From contig DCVI01000215.1 of the NCBI GenBank assembly GCA_002327315.1, positions 1 to 7,839 of the forward strand: a stretch of 7,839 nt of DNA, given 5' to 3'. Below are positions 1 through 5,897 of this stretch, in pieces. The notes under the pieces were generated by a model. That model made no database searches. It was not told the origin of the DNA and worked only from the letters and a program-made list of their open reading frames with translations. The translations under genes and the position numbers were made by a program. Position 1 is the first letter of the stretch; the number at the start of each line of letters is the position of its first letter. The stretch comes from Syntrophaceae bacterium UBA2192 (GTDB lineage: Bacteria > Desulfobacterota > Syntrophia > Syntrophales > UBA2192).

Positions 1-20
1 AAAGGCTAAAGGCTAAAGGC
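1..20. repeat. Short tandem repeat AAAGGCT, about 2.9 units, cut by window edge
   Basis: The window opens with AAAGGCT, AAAGGCT, AAAGGC, a perfect 7-base tandem array whose left end is outside the window. It abuts the hairpin terminator at 24-74. Nothing shows a function. It could be the end of a longer variable array or the edge of the neighbouring repeat element. Confidence 0.6.
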
Positions 21-23
21 AAG

Positions 24-74
24 AATCCCCCTTTCATCCCCCTTTACTAAAGGGGGAAAGAGGGGGATTTTTTT
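24..74 (+). terminator. Strong hairpin with T-run, CCCCCTTT/AAAGGGGG element
   Basis: An inner stem CCCCCTTT (38-45) pairs with AAAGGGGG (49-56) across a 3-base loop. An outer stem AATCCCCC (24-31) pairs with GGGGGATT (62-69), the two being separated by a small internal loop (32-37 against 57-61). The stem is followed by seven T (68-74). This has the form of a Rho-independent terminator for a plus-strand gene to the left of the window. The same sequence style recurs at 5296-5411, so it is also a member of a dispersed palindromic repeat family. Confidence 0.7.
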
Positions 75-236
75 GTGTCGGCATCCCGGTCCTCGTGCGG
101 ATTCATCCGGGTCTGTGTGATTGTGTTTTGCAAGGTTCCGTGTTATCGTTTCGCCGCCCGCGGGGACGGCCATTGGCAGGCTGTTGACCGGGGGCGTATC
201 CTGCAGGCATGTACATGAGTTTTCTTACGTTCTTAG
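75..236. other. Intergenic stretch without a recognisable gene
   Basis: Together with its flanking repeats this forms the 346-base gap before rarA. No ORF here has a plausible start and family-like protein. TTGACC at 184-189 resembles a -35 box, but no acceptable -10 box lies 16-18 bases downstream, so I do not call the rarA promoter. Two adjacent small palindromes (CCTGCAGG at 200-207 and CATGTACATG at 208-217) are present and may be chance. Confidence 0.4.
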
Positions 237-337
237 CCTGCGAAGATCGGAAGATCGGAAGTGAAGAAGATCGGATAAAGCGAATCAAAATCTTCTCCCA
301 CCTTCTGCTCTTCATAGCTTCCTAACTTCATTCTTTT
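237..337. repeat. Long imperfect-palindrome intergenic repeat, copy 1
   Basis: The left arm (about 240-275) is built of variants of GAAGATCGGAAG. The right arm (about 287-330) carries the complementary style (CTTCTGCTCTTC, AGCTTCCTAACTTC). The arms can fold back on each other imperfectly. The left part (238-270) matches the reverse complement of copy 3 around 4240-4272 almost base for base, sharing CTGCGAAGATCGGAAGA. The copy lies directly upstream of rarA, so the rarA promoter must lie before, within or just after it. Confidence 0.6.
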
Positions 338-346
338 CAAGGTCCC

Positions 347-1711
347 GTGGAGCGAATGGACTCCCCCGATGAGCGACTGAAAAATGCCCGCCCCCTGGCG
401 GACCGGATGCGGCCGGAAACCCTCGAGGAATATGTGGGTCAATCCCACATCCTGGAAAAGGGAGGGCTGCTGCGCAAGGCCATCGAGGAGGACCGCCTCT
501 TTTCCATGATCTTCTGGGGGCCCCCCGGCTCCGGGAAGACCACCCTTGCCCGCATCATCGCCGGCGAGACGAAGTCCCATTTCGCCACCTTTTCGGCAGT
601 TCTCTCCGGAGTCAAGGAGATCCGGGGCGTCATCGAAGAAGCGCGGGTGGAGCTCGAGCGGACGGGCCGGAGAACGATCCTGTTTGTCGATGAGATCCAC
701 CGGTTCAACAAGGCCCAGCAGGACGCCTTCCTGCCCCACGTGGAGAGCGGCCTCATCACATTGATCGGAGCCACGACGGAAAACCCATCCTTCGAAGTCA
801 TCTCGCCGCTTCTGTCCCGCACTCGCGTCATGGTCCTGCGGCCCTTCACCGAGGAGGAGCTTGCGGAGATCCTCCGTCGGGCGCTCCGCGAACCCCGGCG
901 GGGCCTGGGCGGGCTCTCGATCGAGGCGGAGCCCGAGGCGCTCGACCACATGGTCCGCGCCGCCGACGGCGACGCGCGAACGGCCCTCAACAACCTCGAG
1001 GCGGCGGCCTCGCTCATGGCCGGGAAGGCCGCCGCGGATCGCACCATTACCCTGGCGCTGGCCGAGACGGCCCTGCAGCGCAAGGCCCTGCAGTACGACA
1101 AGGCGGGCGAGGAGCACTACAACCTGATCTCGGCCCTGCACAAAAGTCTCCGGGGGAGCGACCCCGACGCGGCCCTCTACTGGCTCGCGCGCATGCTCGA
1201 GGCGGGCGAGGATCCCCTCTACATCGCCCGGCGCATGATCCGTTTTGCCTCCGAGGACATCGGCAACGCCGACCCCATGGCGCTCACGGTGGCCATGGCC
1301 TCCATGCAGGCCTTCCACTTCATCGGGCTGCCGGAGGGCGAGCTTGCGCTGGCGCAGGCGGCCGTCTACCTTGCTACGGCCCCCAAGAGCAACGCCATCT
1401 ACCGCGCATACGGCAAGGTGAAGTCCGCCATCGGCCAGACGGGGACCCTGCCCGTTCCCCTGCACATCCGCAACGCGCCCACGCGGCTCATGCGCGATCT
1501 CGGCTATGCCAAAGGGTACAAATACGCACACGATTACGAGGAGGCCGTCGTGCCCCAGGACCATCTTCCGGAGAAGCTCCAGGGGCAGGTCTACTATTCG
1601 CCCACGGACCGCGGGTACGAGAAGGTTATCCGGGAGCGTCTGTCGAAATGGCGCAGGATCCGGGAGCAGGCAGCCAGGGACCGGGACCAGAAGGAAGGAC
1701 GGGAGGAGTGA
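347..1711 (+). CDS. rarA: Replication-associated recombination protein A (RarA/MgsA), AAA+ ATPase
   Basis: RarA is a clamp-loader-like AAA+ ATPase (WRNIP1/Mgs1 family) that acts at stalled replication forks with SSB and recombination proteins. The 454-residue length fits the family. Visible motifs are Walker A GPPGSGKTT (58-66), Walker B ILFVDEIHRF (111-120), sensor 1 LIGATTENP (139-147), the arginine-finger region LLSRTR (155-160) and sensor 2 GDARTALNNLE (208-218). The C-terminal MgsA region follows (about 240-430, with YDKAGEEHYNLISALHKS and RRMIRFASEDIGNADP). The start is uncertain: GTG at 347 has AAGG four bases upstream, while ATG at 356 (protein starting MDSPDERL) has GGAG only three bases upstream. 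The two differ by three residues. The stop codon lies four bases before the kinase start, so the two genes are probably co-transcribed. Confidence 0.95.
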   Translation: MERMDSPDERLKNARPLADRMRPETLEEYVGQSHILEKGGLLRKAIEEDRLFSMIFWGPPGSGKTTLARIIAGETKSHFATFSAVLSGVKEIRGVIEEARVELERTGRRTILFVDEIHRFNKAQQDAFLPHVESGLITLIGATTENPSFEVISPLLSRTRVMVLRPFTEEELAEILRRALREPRRGLGGLSIEAEPEALDHMVRAADGDARTALNNLEAAASLMAGKAAADRTITLALAETALQRKALQYDKAGEEHYNLISALHKSLRGSDPDAALYWLARMLEAGEDPLYIARRMIRFASEDIGNADPMALTVAMASMQAFHFIGLPEGELALAQAAVYLATAPKSNAIYRAYGKVKSAIGQTGTLPVPLHIRNAPTRLMRDLGYAKGYKYAHDYEEAVVPQDHLPEKLQGQVYYSPTDRGYEKVIRERLSKWRRIREQAARDRDQKEGREE

Positions 1712-1715
1712 TCCG

Positions 1716-3359
1716 GTGACAGAGTTCGAGAAAGAGCAGGCCATGAAAGAGCTCGCGGCGCTTCGCGAGCGCGTCCGGTACCTCGAGGAGGTGGAGAAGG
1801 AATTTGCCACGCTCGCCCGGGAGCTGAAGGATTCGGAAACAAAGTACCGGTTCCTGGTGGACAGGGTCCAGGAGGCTGTCCTGCTTGTTCAAGACGATAC
1901 CGTCAAGTCCGTTAATCCCGCCGCAACGATCATCGGCGGGTATTCGGCCGGTGAGCTTGGCTCGGTCCCTTTTTCCGGATTCATCGATCCTCGCGATCGA
2001 GACAGGGTTCTCGCCCTTTACCGGCAGGCCCTGGCCGGTGAGACCTCACTGGATTCGATCACCTTTGGCTTCATCCGCAAAGGGGGCGAGGTTTTTCAGG
2101 CCACGACCCGGTTCATGCCCGTGAGTTGGGAGGATCGGCCCGCCATGCTTTGCCTGATTCAGGATGCGACCCGGCAGGGAGATCTCGAGTCGCAGCTCCT
2201 CTACGCCAAGAAAATGGAGGCCGTCGGGACCCTTGCCGGCGGGATTGCCCACGACTTCAACAATCACCTGCAGGGCATCTCGGGCTACATCCAGCTGCTC
2301 ATGATGCGGGGCGATCGGGACCGCACCGAACAGGGATGGCTGCTCCAGATCGAGCGGTCCGTCAAGCGGGCGGCAGCCCTCACCAAGCAACTGCTCATCT
2401 TCAGCCGCAAGGAGGAGAGCCGTCTCGAACCCATCGATCTCAACGAGGTGGTCCGCCAGGCCCAGAAGACGCTGGCCCGGACCATTCCGGAATCCATTAC
2501 GGCGGAGCTGAGGCTGGCCGCCGAGCTTGCCTCCGTTGACGGCGACGCGGTGCAGCTCGAGCACGTTCTCTTCAACCTGGGGATCAACGCGAAAGACGCC
2601 ATGCCCGGTGGCGGAAAGATCGTCATCGAGACGCGAAACGTCCATCTCGATGAGGCGTTCTGCCGCAATCACGCGGGCGTGAAGCCCGGGGCCTACGTGG
2701 AGCTCACCTTTGCGGACTCGGGCCATGGGATGGATAGGGAAACCCTTGAGAGGATTTTCGAGCCCTTCTACACGACCAAGGGGGTGGGTTCGGGGATCGG
2801 GTTGGGCCTTGCCATCGTCTACGGCATCGTCCAGAGCCACCACGGGCTCATCCTGTGCGAGAGCAATCGCGATGCGGGGACAACCTTCCGGGTCTACCTG
2901 CCGGCCCAGGAAAGAGAGGGAGCAGCCCCGGCGAAGGAGGAGCGCAAGAGGGGCGACTACCGCGGCGCCGAGACCATCATCATCGTCGACGACGAGCCCG
3001 ACATCATCGATATCGGCCAGAACACCCTCGAGCAGTTCGGCTACACGGTTCTCACGGCGCGAAGCGGCGAGGAGGCTGTCGAGATCTATACCCGGCAGGG
3101 GGATCGCATCGACCTGGTCATTCTCGATCTGGGGATGCCGGGGATGGGCGGGGAGAGATGCCTCAGGGAGCTCCTGCGCATGAACCCGGCGGTGAAGGTG
3201 CTCATCGCCAGCGGCTATGCGGCCACCCAGACCGTCCACAGCATCCTGGAAGCGGGCGCCACGGGGTTCATGGCCAAGCCTTACCGGCTCGAGGACATGC
3301 TGAAAAAGGTCCGCGAGGTCCTGGACGGGGAGCGGGACGAGATCCCCTTCGGGGACTAG
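1716..3359 (+). CDS. PAS-domain hybrid sensor histidine kinase with C-terminal receiver domain
   Basis: This is a predicted cytoplasmic hybrid kinase of 547 residues with no membrane segment or signal peptide. In order it has a charged coiled-coil start (1-42), a PAS domain (about 43-152), HisKA with phospho-acceptor His179 in GGIAHDFNN, and a HATPase_c domain. The latter shows an N box (NLGINAKDAMP, 287-297), G1 box DSGHGMD (334-340), F box FEPFYTTK (348-355) and G2 box GSGIGLGLA (358-366). A receiver domain spans about 418-537, with acidic pair Asp425/Asp426, phospho-acceptor Asp471 (LDLGMPGMGG), Ser499 and Lys521 (KPY). All catalytic residues are present. The GTG start is chosen because GGGAGGAG at 1701-1708 lies seven bases upstream. 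The same frame is open upstream to 1506, but that part overlaps rarA and reads as nonsense. There is no DNA-binding output domain, so the phosphate probably passes to an unlinked regulator. The input signal is unknown. Confidence 0.93.
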   Translation: MTEFEKEQAMKELAALRERVRYLEEVEKEFATLARELKDSETKYRFLVDRVQEAVLLVQDDTVKSVNPAATIIGGYSAGELGSVPFSGFIDPRDRDRVLALYRQALAGETSLDSITFGFIRKGGEVFQATTRFMPVSWEDRPAMLCLIQDATRQGDLESQLLYAKKMEAVGTLAGGIAHDFNNHLQGISGYIQLLMMRGDRDRTEQGWLLQIERSVKRAAALTKQLLIFSRKEESRLEPIDLNEVVRQAQKTLARTIPESITAELRLAAELASVDGDAVQLEHVLFNLGINAKDAMPGGGKIVIETRNVHLDEAFCRNHAGVKPGAYVELTFADSGHGMDRETLERIFEPFYTTKGVGSGIGLGLAIVYGIVQSHHGLILCESNRDAGTTFRVYLPAQEREGAAPAKEERKRGDYRGAETIIIVDDEPDIIDIGQNTLEQFGYTVLTARSGEEAVEIYTRQGDRIDLVILDLGMPGMGGERCLRELLRMNPAVKVLIASGYAATQTVHSILEAGATGFMAKPYRLEDMLKKVREVLDGERDEIPFGD

Positions 3360-3360
3360 G

Positions 3361-3447
3361 CCGTCCTGCGGACGGACTGTTGCCCGTGGAATCGAGGTGG
3401 CATGCTGACTGGAAGGGAATTGCGGATTTCTTGTGTTCGGGCAACAG
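3361..3447. other. Hairpin after kinase stop plus 10-base inverted repeat
   Basis: One base after the kinase stop codon, CCGTCC (3361-3366) pairs with GGACGG (3370-3375) around a TGC loop, with no T-run behind it. Next to it, CTGTTGCCCG (3377-3386) has an exact inverted partner CGGGCAACAG (3438-3447) across 51 bases. Both lie in the gap between the convergent kinase and pspC genes and may help end transcription or protect mRNA 3' ends. A 10-base inverted repeat at this distance is not very improbable by chance. Confidence 0.4.
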
Positions 3448-3451
3448 CGAG

Positions 3452-3545
3452 GTTAGGAAGTGAAGAAGCGCGGAAGATCGGATTCGCGCTGACCTTGTCT
3501 TTTCCGATTTTCCTCACTTCCGCTCTTCCTAGCTTCCTTCTTCCT
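3452..3545. repeat. Long imperfect-palindrome intergenic repeat, copy 2, between convergent genes
   Basis: The left arm has GTTAGGAAGTGAAGAAG and GGAAGATCGGA (about 3452-3482). The right arm has TCCGATTTTC, CTCACTTCCGCTCTTCCTAG and CTTCC (about 3502-3539). The core pair GGAAGATCGGA against TCCGATTTTCC can close a hairpin, and the outer ends (TAGGAAG against CTTCCTA) also match. It fills the 3' side of the convergent kinase/pspC gap and overlaps the last codons of pspC, where a bidirectional terminator would be expected. Confidence 0.6.
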
Positions 3546-3738
3546 CCTGCGGTACGAAGATCCAGAGCAGGATGTAGACAAGAAGGCCGGTTCCGTAAAT
3601 CATCAAGAAGAGCACGAACAGGAGCCGCCATACCCACGACGGGGCCGGCGTCAGGGTGCCCAGCGCCCCGCAGATCCCACCCAGCCAGCGATCCTTCCGA
3701 GACCGCTTCAGCGTATGCAGAAAGTTCTGTTCTTCCAC
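3529..3738 (-). CDS. PspC-domain small membrane protein
   Basis: This 69-residue protein has the PspC fold pattern. A basic N-terminal segment with LKRSRKDRWLGGICGAL (about 10-26) is followed by one long hydrophobic stretch from WVWRLLFVLF through VYILLWIFVP (about 35-63) and a short acidic tail. PspC-type proteins sit in the inner membrane and take part in envelope-stress responses. No pspA or pspB is seen nearby, so the role is inferred from the domain only. I prefer the GTG at 3738 because GAGGTGA, a 7-base match to the 16S rRNA tail, lies just upstream. ATG at 3753 would add five residues but has no ribosome binding site. The gene ends convergently to the hybrid kinase, inside repeat copy 2. 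Confidence 0.85.
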   Translation of the reverse strand: MEEQNFLHTLKRSRKDRWLGGICGALGTLTPAPSWVWRLLFVLFLMIYGTGLLVYILLWIFVPQEEEGS

Positions 3739-3860
3739 CGATTCACCTCTCATTTTCGTTGATCAATTCCCGATGAGAATGGTCCCCCTCGTCCGCAACG
3801 TCCCGGCGATGCAGTCTGTCATCCCTGGATGGAGCCGCAAACCACAGGTACTTTTGTCTT

Positions 3861-3879
3861 CGGCCGAAACCTTCGGCCG
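3861..3879. other. Perfect 8-bp hairpin between FmdB-type gene and pspC
   Basis: CGGCCGAA (3861-3868) and TTCGGCCG (3872-3879) are perfectly complementary around a 3-base loop. On the minus strand the hairpin begins 14 bases after the FmdB-type stop codon and precedes pspC by about 120 bases. There is no U-tract, so it is not a classical terminator. It could stabilise the 3' end of the upstream mRNA or give partial termination. Confidence 0.5.
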
Positions 3880-3893
3880 GCTTGTCAGCCCCC

Positions 3894-4103
3894 TCAGGAG
3901 GGGCCGCAGCTGGTGGCACTGCAGGTCCCGCAGCCCGAACCCTGCGAGCTCGAGAACTTGCCGTCACTCGAGTGGCTGAAGGCGGACATGAGCTTCTTCA
4001 CCTTCTTGCTCTTGCACTTCGGGCAGGACACCTCCTGGTTGCCGAACACGAGGGTCTCGAAGGTTTTCTTGCATTTTTCACAACGGAACTCAAAAATCGG
4101 CAT
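3894..4103 (-). CDS. FmdB-family zinc-ribbon protein
   Basis: This 69-residue protein starts MPIFEFRCEKC, the hallmark start of the FmdB/CxxC_CxxC_SSSS family. Zinc ligands are expected at Cys8 and Cys11 (CEKC) and at Cys27 and Cys30 (CPKC). The tail is rich in Ser, Gly and Cys (Cys58, Cys61, Cys66), as is usual for this family. FmdB was described as a putative regulator of formamidase or amidase genes, but its biochemical role is unclear, and no amidase is present here. The ATG start is fixed by the conserved MPxFEF beginning. Its ribosome binding site is only moderate (GGTGAG five bases upstream). A promoter with an overlapping inverted repeat lies at 4125-4161. Confidence 0.88.
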   Translation of the reverse strand: MPIFEFRCEKCKKTFETLVFGNQEVSCPKCKSKKVKKLMSAFSHSSDGKFSSSQGSGCGTCSATSCGPS

Positions 4104-4124
4104 GTGGTCTCACCATCCTTGTCC

Positions 4125-4161
4125 AGTATACGGCCATGCGCATCAGCCTGTCTGCATGGCC
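4125..4161 (-). promoter_or_regulatory. Predicted promoter and inverted-repeat operator of the FmdB-type gene
   Basis: Read on the minus strand, TATACT (plus 4125-4130) is a good -10 box and CAGACA (plus 4149-4154) an acceptable -35 box with an 18-base spacer. The start codon lies 21 bases beyond the -10. GGCCATGC (4132-4139) and GCATGGCC (4154-4161) form a perfect inverted repeat with half-sites 22 bases apart. One arm is in the spacer and the other touches the -35 box, a layout that suits a dimeric repressor. It is a prediction from sequence form only. Confidence 0.4.
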
Positions 4162-4172
4162 ACGACAATCGA

Positions 4173-4273
4173 AAACGAAGTTAGGAAGTTATGAAGTTAG
4201 GAAGCTCGGAGTGGATGTTCCTGATTTTTTTAGATCCGCTCTTCCTCACTTCTGCTCTTCCGATCTTCGCAGA
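4173..4273. repeat. Long imperfect-palindrome intergenic repeat, copy 3
   Basis: The left arm (about 4176-4215) repeats GAAGTTAGGAAG-like units and ends in AGTGGAT. The right arm (about 4232-4272) begins ATCCGCT and continues with CTTCCTCACTTCTGCTCTTC and CGATCTTCGCAG. AGTGGAT pairs with ATCCGCT across a loop that contains a run of seven T (4225-4231). The right arm is the reverse complement of the left part of copy 1. It lies between the radical SAM gene stop and the FmdB promoter, again a transcription-unit boundary. Confidence 0.6.
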
Positions 4274-4320
4274 CTTGATGCTCGATCGTAATCAATACCG
4301 CGCAACGGGACCGAAACCGT

Positions 4321-5244
4321 TCAATGCTGCATGCGTACTCGGCCATCCAGCCTGTACAATCCAGCCTGACGTGCCTCTTCCAGGGCCTGTTCGTATTCCT
4401 TGCGGGTGATCCGACGGTTGATCGCGGCGTCCTTCTCGGCCTTCCAGCAGGGGCGGTACTGGTCCATGACGTTGACGTACGTATGCCTCGAAATCTCCGA
4501 GGCCAGAAACCGCATGACCCCTTCCGTCCCCGCCGCATTGTCGGGCATGACGAGGTGCCTGACGAGAAGCCCCCGGGTGGCCACTCCGGCCTCGTCGATC
4601 TCCAGATCTCCCACCTGCCGGTGCATCTCCCGCAGGGCCTCCATGGCCCGCTCGCGGTAGTCCGCGGCATGACAGAGCCGTTTTGCCCACTCGTTGTCCC
4701 AGAACTTGAAGTCGGGCATGTAGATGTCAAAGACCCCGTCGAGGAGCGTGAGCGTCTCGGCGGAATCGTACCCGCCGGTGTTGTAGACCAGGGGGACATT
4801 CAGCCCGCCCTCGACGGCCGGAATCAGCGCCTCGAGGATCTGCGGGACGACGTGGCTCGGGGTGACGAAGTTGATGTTGTGGCACCCGCCCCGGGCCAGG
4901 TGAAGCATGACGGCGGCAAGCTTGCCCGGATCGACCTCCGCGCCTTCCCGCAGGTGGCTGATATCATAATTCTGGCAAAAAGTGCAAAGGAGATTGCAGG
5001 AGCTGAAGAAGACGGTCCCCGAGCCGTGCGAGCCCACCAGCGGTGACTCCTCGCCGTAGTGAGGCCCGAAGCTCGAAACGGTGGCCTTACGCCCCGTCTT
5101 GCAGACGCCCTGCTCGCCCTCCAGCCTGTTCACCCCGCAGTCCCGGGGGCAGAGCCTGCATTCCCGCAGGCGCTCCACGGCCTCCCGTGCGCGCTCCTGC
5201 AGCACGCCTTCGCGATAGAGTTTCAGGTAAGATGGCTCGAACAT
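4321..5244 (-). CDS. Radical SAM protein, COG1313 (PflX-like) family
   Basis: This 307-residue protein carries the radical SAM cluster motif as Cys83, Cys87 and Cys90 in CNLLCTFCQN, which binds a 4Fe-4S cluster and S-adenosylmethionine. A cysteine-rich N-terminal segment, CRLCPRDCGVNR (29-40, with Cys48 further on), typifies COG1313 proteins annotated as putative pyruvate formate-lyase activating enzymes. Other family blocks are FFSSCNLLCTFC, NINFVTPSH (123-131), PLVYNTGGYDS (151-161), DIYMPDFKF (173-181), RGLLVRHLVMP (224-234) and YVNVMDQYRPC (256-266). No glycyl-radical enzyme is next to it, so the true substrate is unknown and an activase role should not be assumed. The length is normal. 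No ribosome binding site precedes the ATG, so translation may be weak or the upstream hairpins may matter. Confidence 0.9.
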   Translation of the reverse strand: MFEPSYLKLYREGVLQERAREAVERLRECRLCPRDCGVNRLEGEQGVCKTGRKATVSSFGPHYGEESPLVGSHGSGTVFFSSCNLLCTFCQNYDISHLREGAEVDPGKLAAVMLHLARGGCHNINFVTPSHVVPQILEALIPAVEGGLNVPLVYNTGGYDSAETLTLLDGVFDIYMPDFKFWDNEWAKRLCHAADYRERAMEALREMHRQVGDLEIDEAGVATRGLLVRHLVMPDNAAGTEGVMRFLASEISRHTYVNVMDQYRPCWKAEKDAAINRRITRKEYEQALEEARQAGLYRLDGRVRMQH

Positions 5245-5268
5245 AAAACTCGACTAACGAGCAACAAG

Positions 5269-5297
5269 ACTAAAGTCTGTCGGGTCTTTCTCCTCAA
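5269..5297 (-). promoter_or_regulatory. Possible promoter of the radical SAM gene
   Basis: On the minus strand TTGAGG (plus 5292-5297) and TTTAGT (plus 5269-5274) are separated by 17 bases, each matching four of six consensus positions. This places a transcript start about 17-20 bases before the start codon. The -10 region lies within the small inverted repeat AGACT-AA-AGTCT (5267-5278), which could bind a regulator. The promoter abuts the palindromic element at 5296-5411. Support is moderate to weak. Confidence 0.3.
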
Positions 5298-5411
5298 AAT
5301 CCCCCCTGCCCCCCCTTTACGAAAGGGGGGATTTTTTAAGAGTTGCCTTTTTAGGAATAGCGGGTCCCTCTCTGCTCCCTCCTTTGAAAAAGGAGGGCAG
5401 GGGAGGATTTT
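5296..5411. repeat. BIME-like element: two inverted palindromic repeat units
   Basis: The left unit has CCCCCCTTT-ACG-AAAGGGGGG (about 5310-5330), followed by ATTTTTT. The right unit has CCCTCCTTT (5377-5385) paired with AAAGGAGGG (5389-5397) around GAA. The outer parts, AAAATCCCCCCTGCCC (5296 on) and GGGCAGGGGAGGATTTT (5395-5411), are also near-complementary, so the whole 116 bases can fold as one nested structure. The G-run at 5325-5330 can pair either with the near C-run or with the outer AAAATCCCCCC, giving alternative folds. It is the same type as the element at 24-74. It lies downstream of the PEBP gene and upstream of the radical SAM gene and may act as a terminator. Confidence 0.65.
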
Positions 5412-5422
5412 GTCGGTCACTG

Positions 5423-5441
5423 ACAGGCGCCTAGCGCCTGT
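5423..5441 (-). other. Perfect 8-bp hairpin with the PEBP stop codon in its triloop
   Basis: ACAGGCGC (5423-5430) and GCGCCTGT (5434-5441) are exactly complementary. The three loop bases CTA (5431-5433) are, on the minus strand, the TAG stop codon of the PEBP-type gene. No U-tract follows. It may stabilise the mRNA end or pause ribosomes at termination, and it may also be a coincidence of the Arg codons near the end. Confidence 0.5.
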
Positions 5442-5883
5442 ACGTTCCCATCAATTGCGCCTCCGCGAGGATGTGCCCCCGCAAGGCCTTCAGGAGCTGA
5501 TCCTTCGTGATCCCGGGCTTGAGGTCGAGCATGGTGTCCAGGGCGTATAGCTTGAAGAAGTACCGGTGCGTCCCGCCGGGAGGGCAGGGCCCCCCGTAGC
5601 CGATCTTCCGGAAGTCGTTGATCCCCTGCGTTCCTCCCCCGGGCAGGTCCTTCTCCCGTGTGATTCCTTCTGCCAGCATGGTCGCCGACGGCGGGATGTC
5701 GAAGATCACCCAGTGGACCCAGGTCCCCATGGGGGCATCGGGGTCGTCACAGACGAGGGCAAAGCTTTTAGTGCCTGCGGGGCTTCCCGACCAATCCAGC
5801 GGAGGCGAAAAATCGGCCCCGTCACAGGTGTACTTCGCCGGGATCATCTCACCGCTTCCGAAGGCGCTGCTTGTAATTTCCAT
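5431..5883 (-). CDS. YbhB/YbcL-type Raf kinase inhibitor-like protein (PEBP family)
   Basis: This 150-residue protein is of normal length for bacterial PEBP proteins of the YbhB/YbcL type. Diagnostic blocks are SPPLDWSGSPAGTKSFAL (26-43), DDPDAPMGTWVHWVIFDIP (46-64) with the DPDxP ligand-pocket motif, GYGGPCPPGGTHRYFFKLYALD (95-116) with the GxHRY motif, and the ending AQLMGTYRR. Bacterial homologues are cytoplasmic or periplasmic small-ligand-binding proteins of uncertain role, and no signal peptide is seen here. ATG at 5883 is preceded by GGAGGGG at good spacing and fits the family start. The frame stays open much further upstream, to about 6108, but that stretch covers the divergent promoter region and the cheR start and is not coding. 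The TAG stop lies in a perfect hairpin. Confidence 0.92.
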   Translation of the reverse strand: MEITSSAFGSGEMIPAKYTCDGADFSPPLDWSGSPAGTKSFALVCDDPDAPMGTWVHWVIFDIPPSATMLAEGITREKDLPGGGTQGINDFRKIGYGGPCPPGGTHRYFFKLYALDTMLDLKPGITKDQLLKALRGHILAEAQLMGTYRR

Positions 5884-5897
5884 GGGGTCCCCTCCTT

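Noticed and set aside
200..217. Adjacent palindromes CCTGCAGG and CATGTACATG as a regulatory site
   Set aside because: Palindromes of 8-10 bases are expected several times in a window of this size, and no promoter is attached.
103..315. 70-residue minus-strand ORF before rarA
   Set aside because: Half of it is made of the fold-back repeat, and the protein is Arg/Ser/Pro-rich without family resemblance.
1506..1715. Upstream extension of the kinase frame, starting inside rarA
   Set aside because: The added 70 residues are low-complexity Arg/Ser/Thr-rich sequence from reading rarA out of frame, and a strong ribosome binding site points to GTG at 1716.
233..1810. Very long open frame on the minus strand opposite rarA
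   Set aside because: It mirrors the codon structure of the GC-rich rarA gene, contains no family-like motifs and runs through the intergenic repeat. It is an antisense shadow.
2046..3239. Long open frame on the minus strand opposite the histidine kinase
   Set aside because: High GC with G/C at third codon positions keeps the antisense frame open. The kinase on the plus strand has every catalytic motif, so the antisense frame is a shadow.
4254..4267. GCTCTTCCGATCT, identical to the end of a common Illumina adapter, suggesting adapter contamination
   Set aside because: The flanking bases do not continue the adapter, and the same motif in varied forms appears in the other repeat copies (243-262, 3472-3482). 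It is part of the repeat family.
4324..5046. Long plus-strand open frame opposite the radical SAM gene
   Set aside because: It lacks recognisable motifs and lies wholly inside a gene with clear COG1313 signatures on the other strand.
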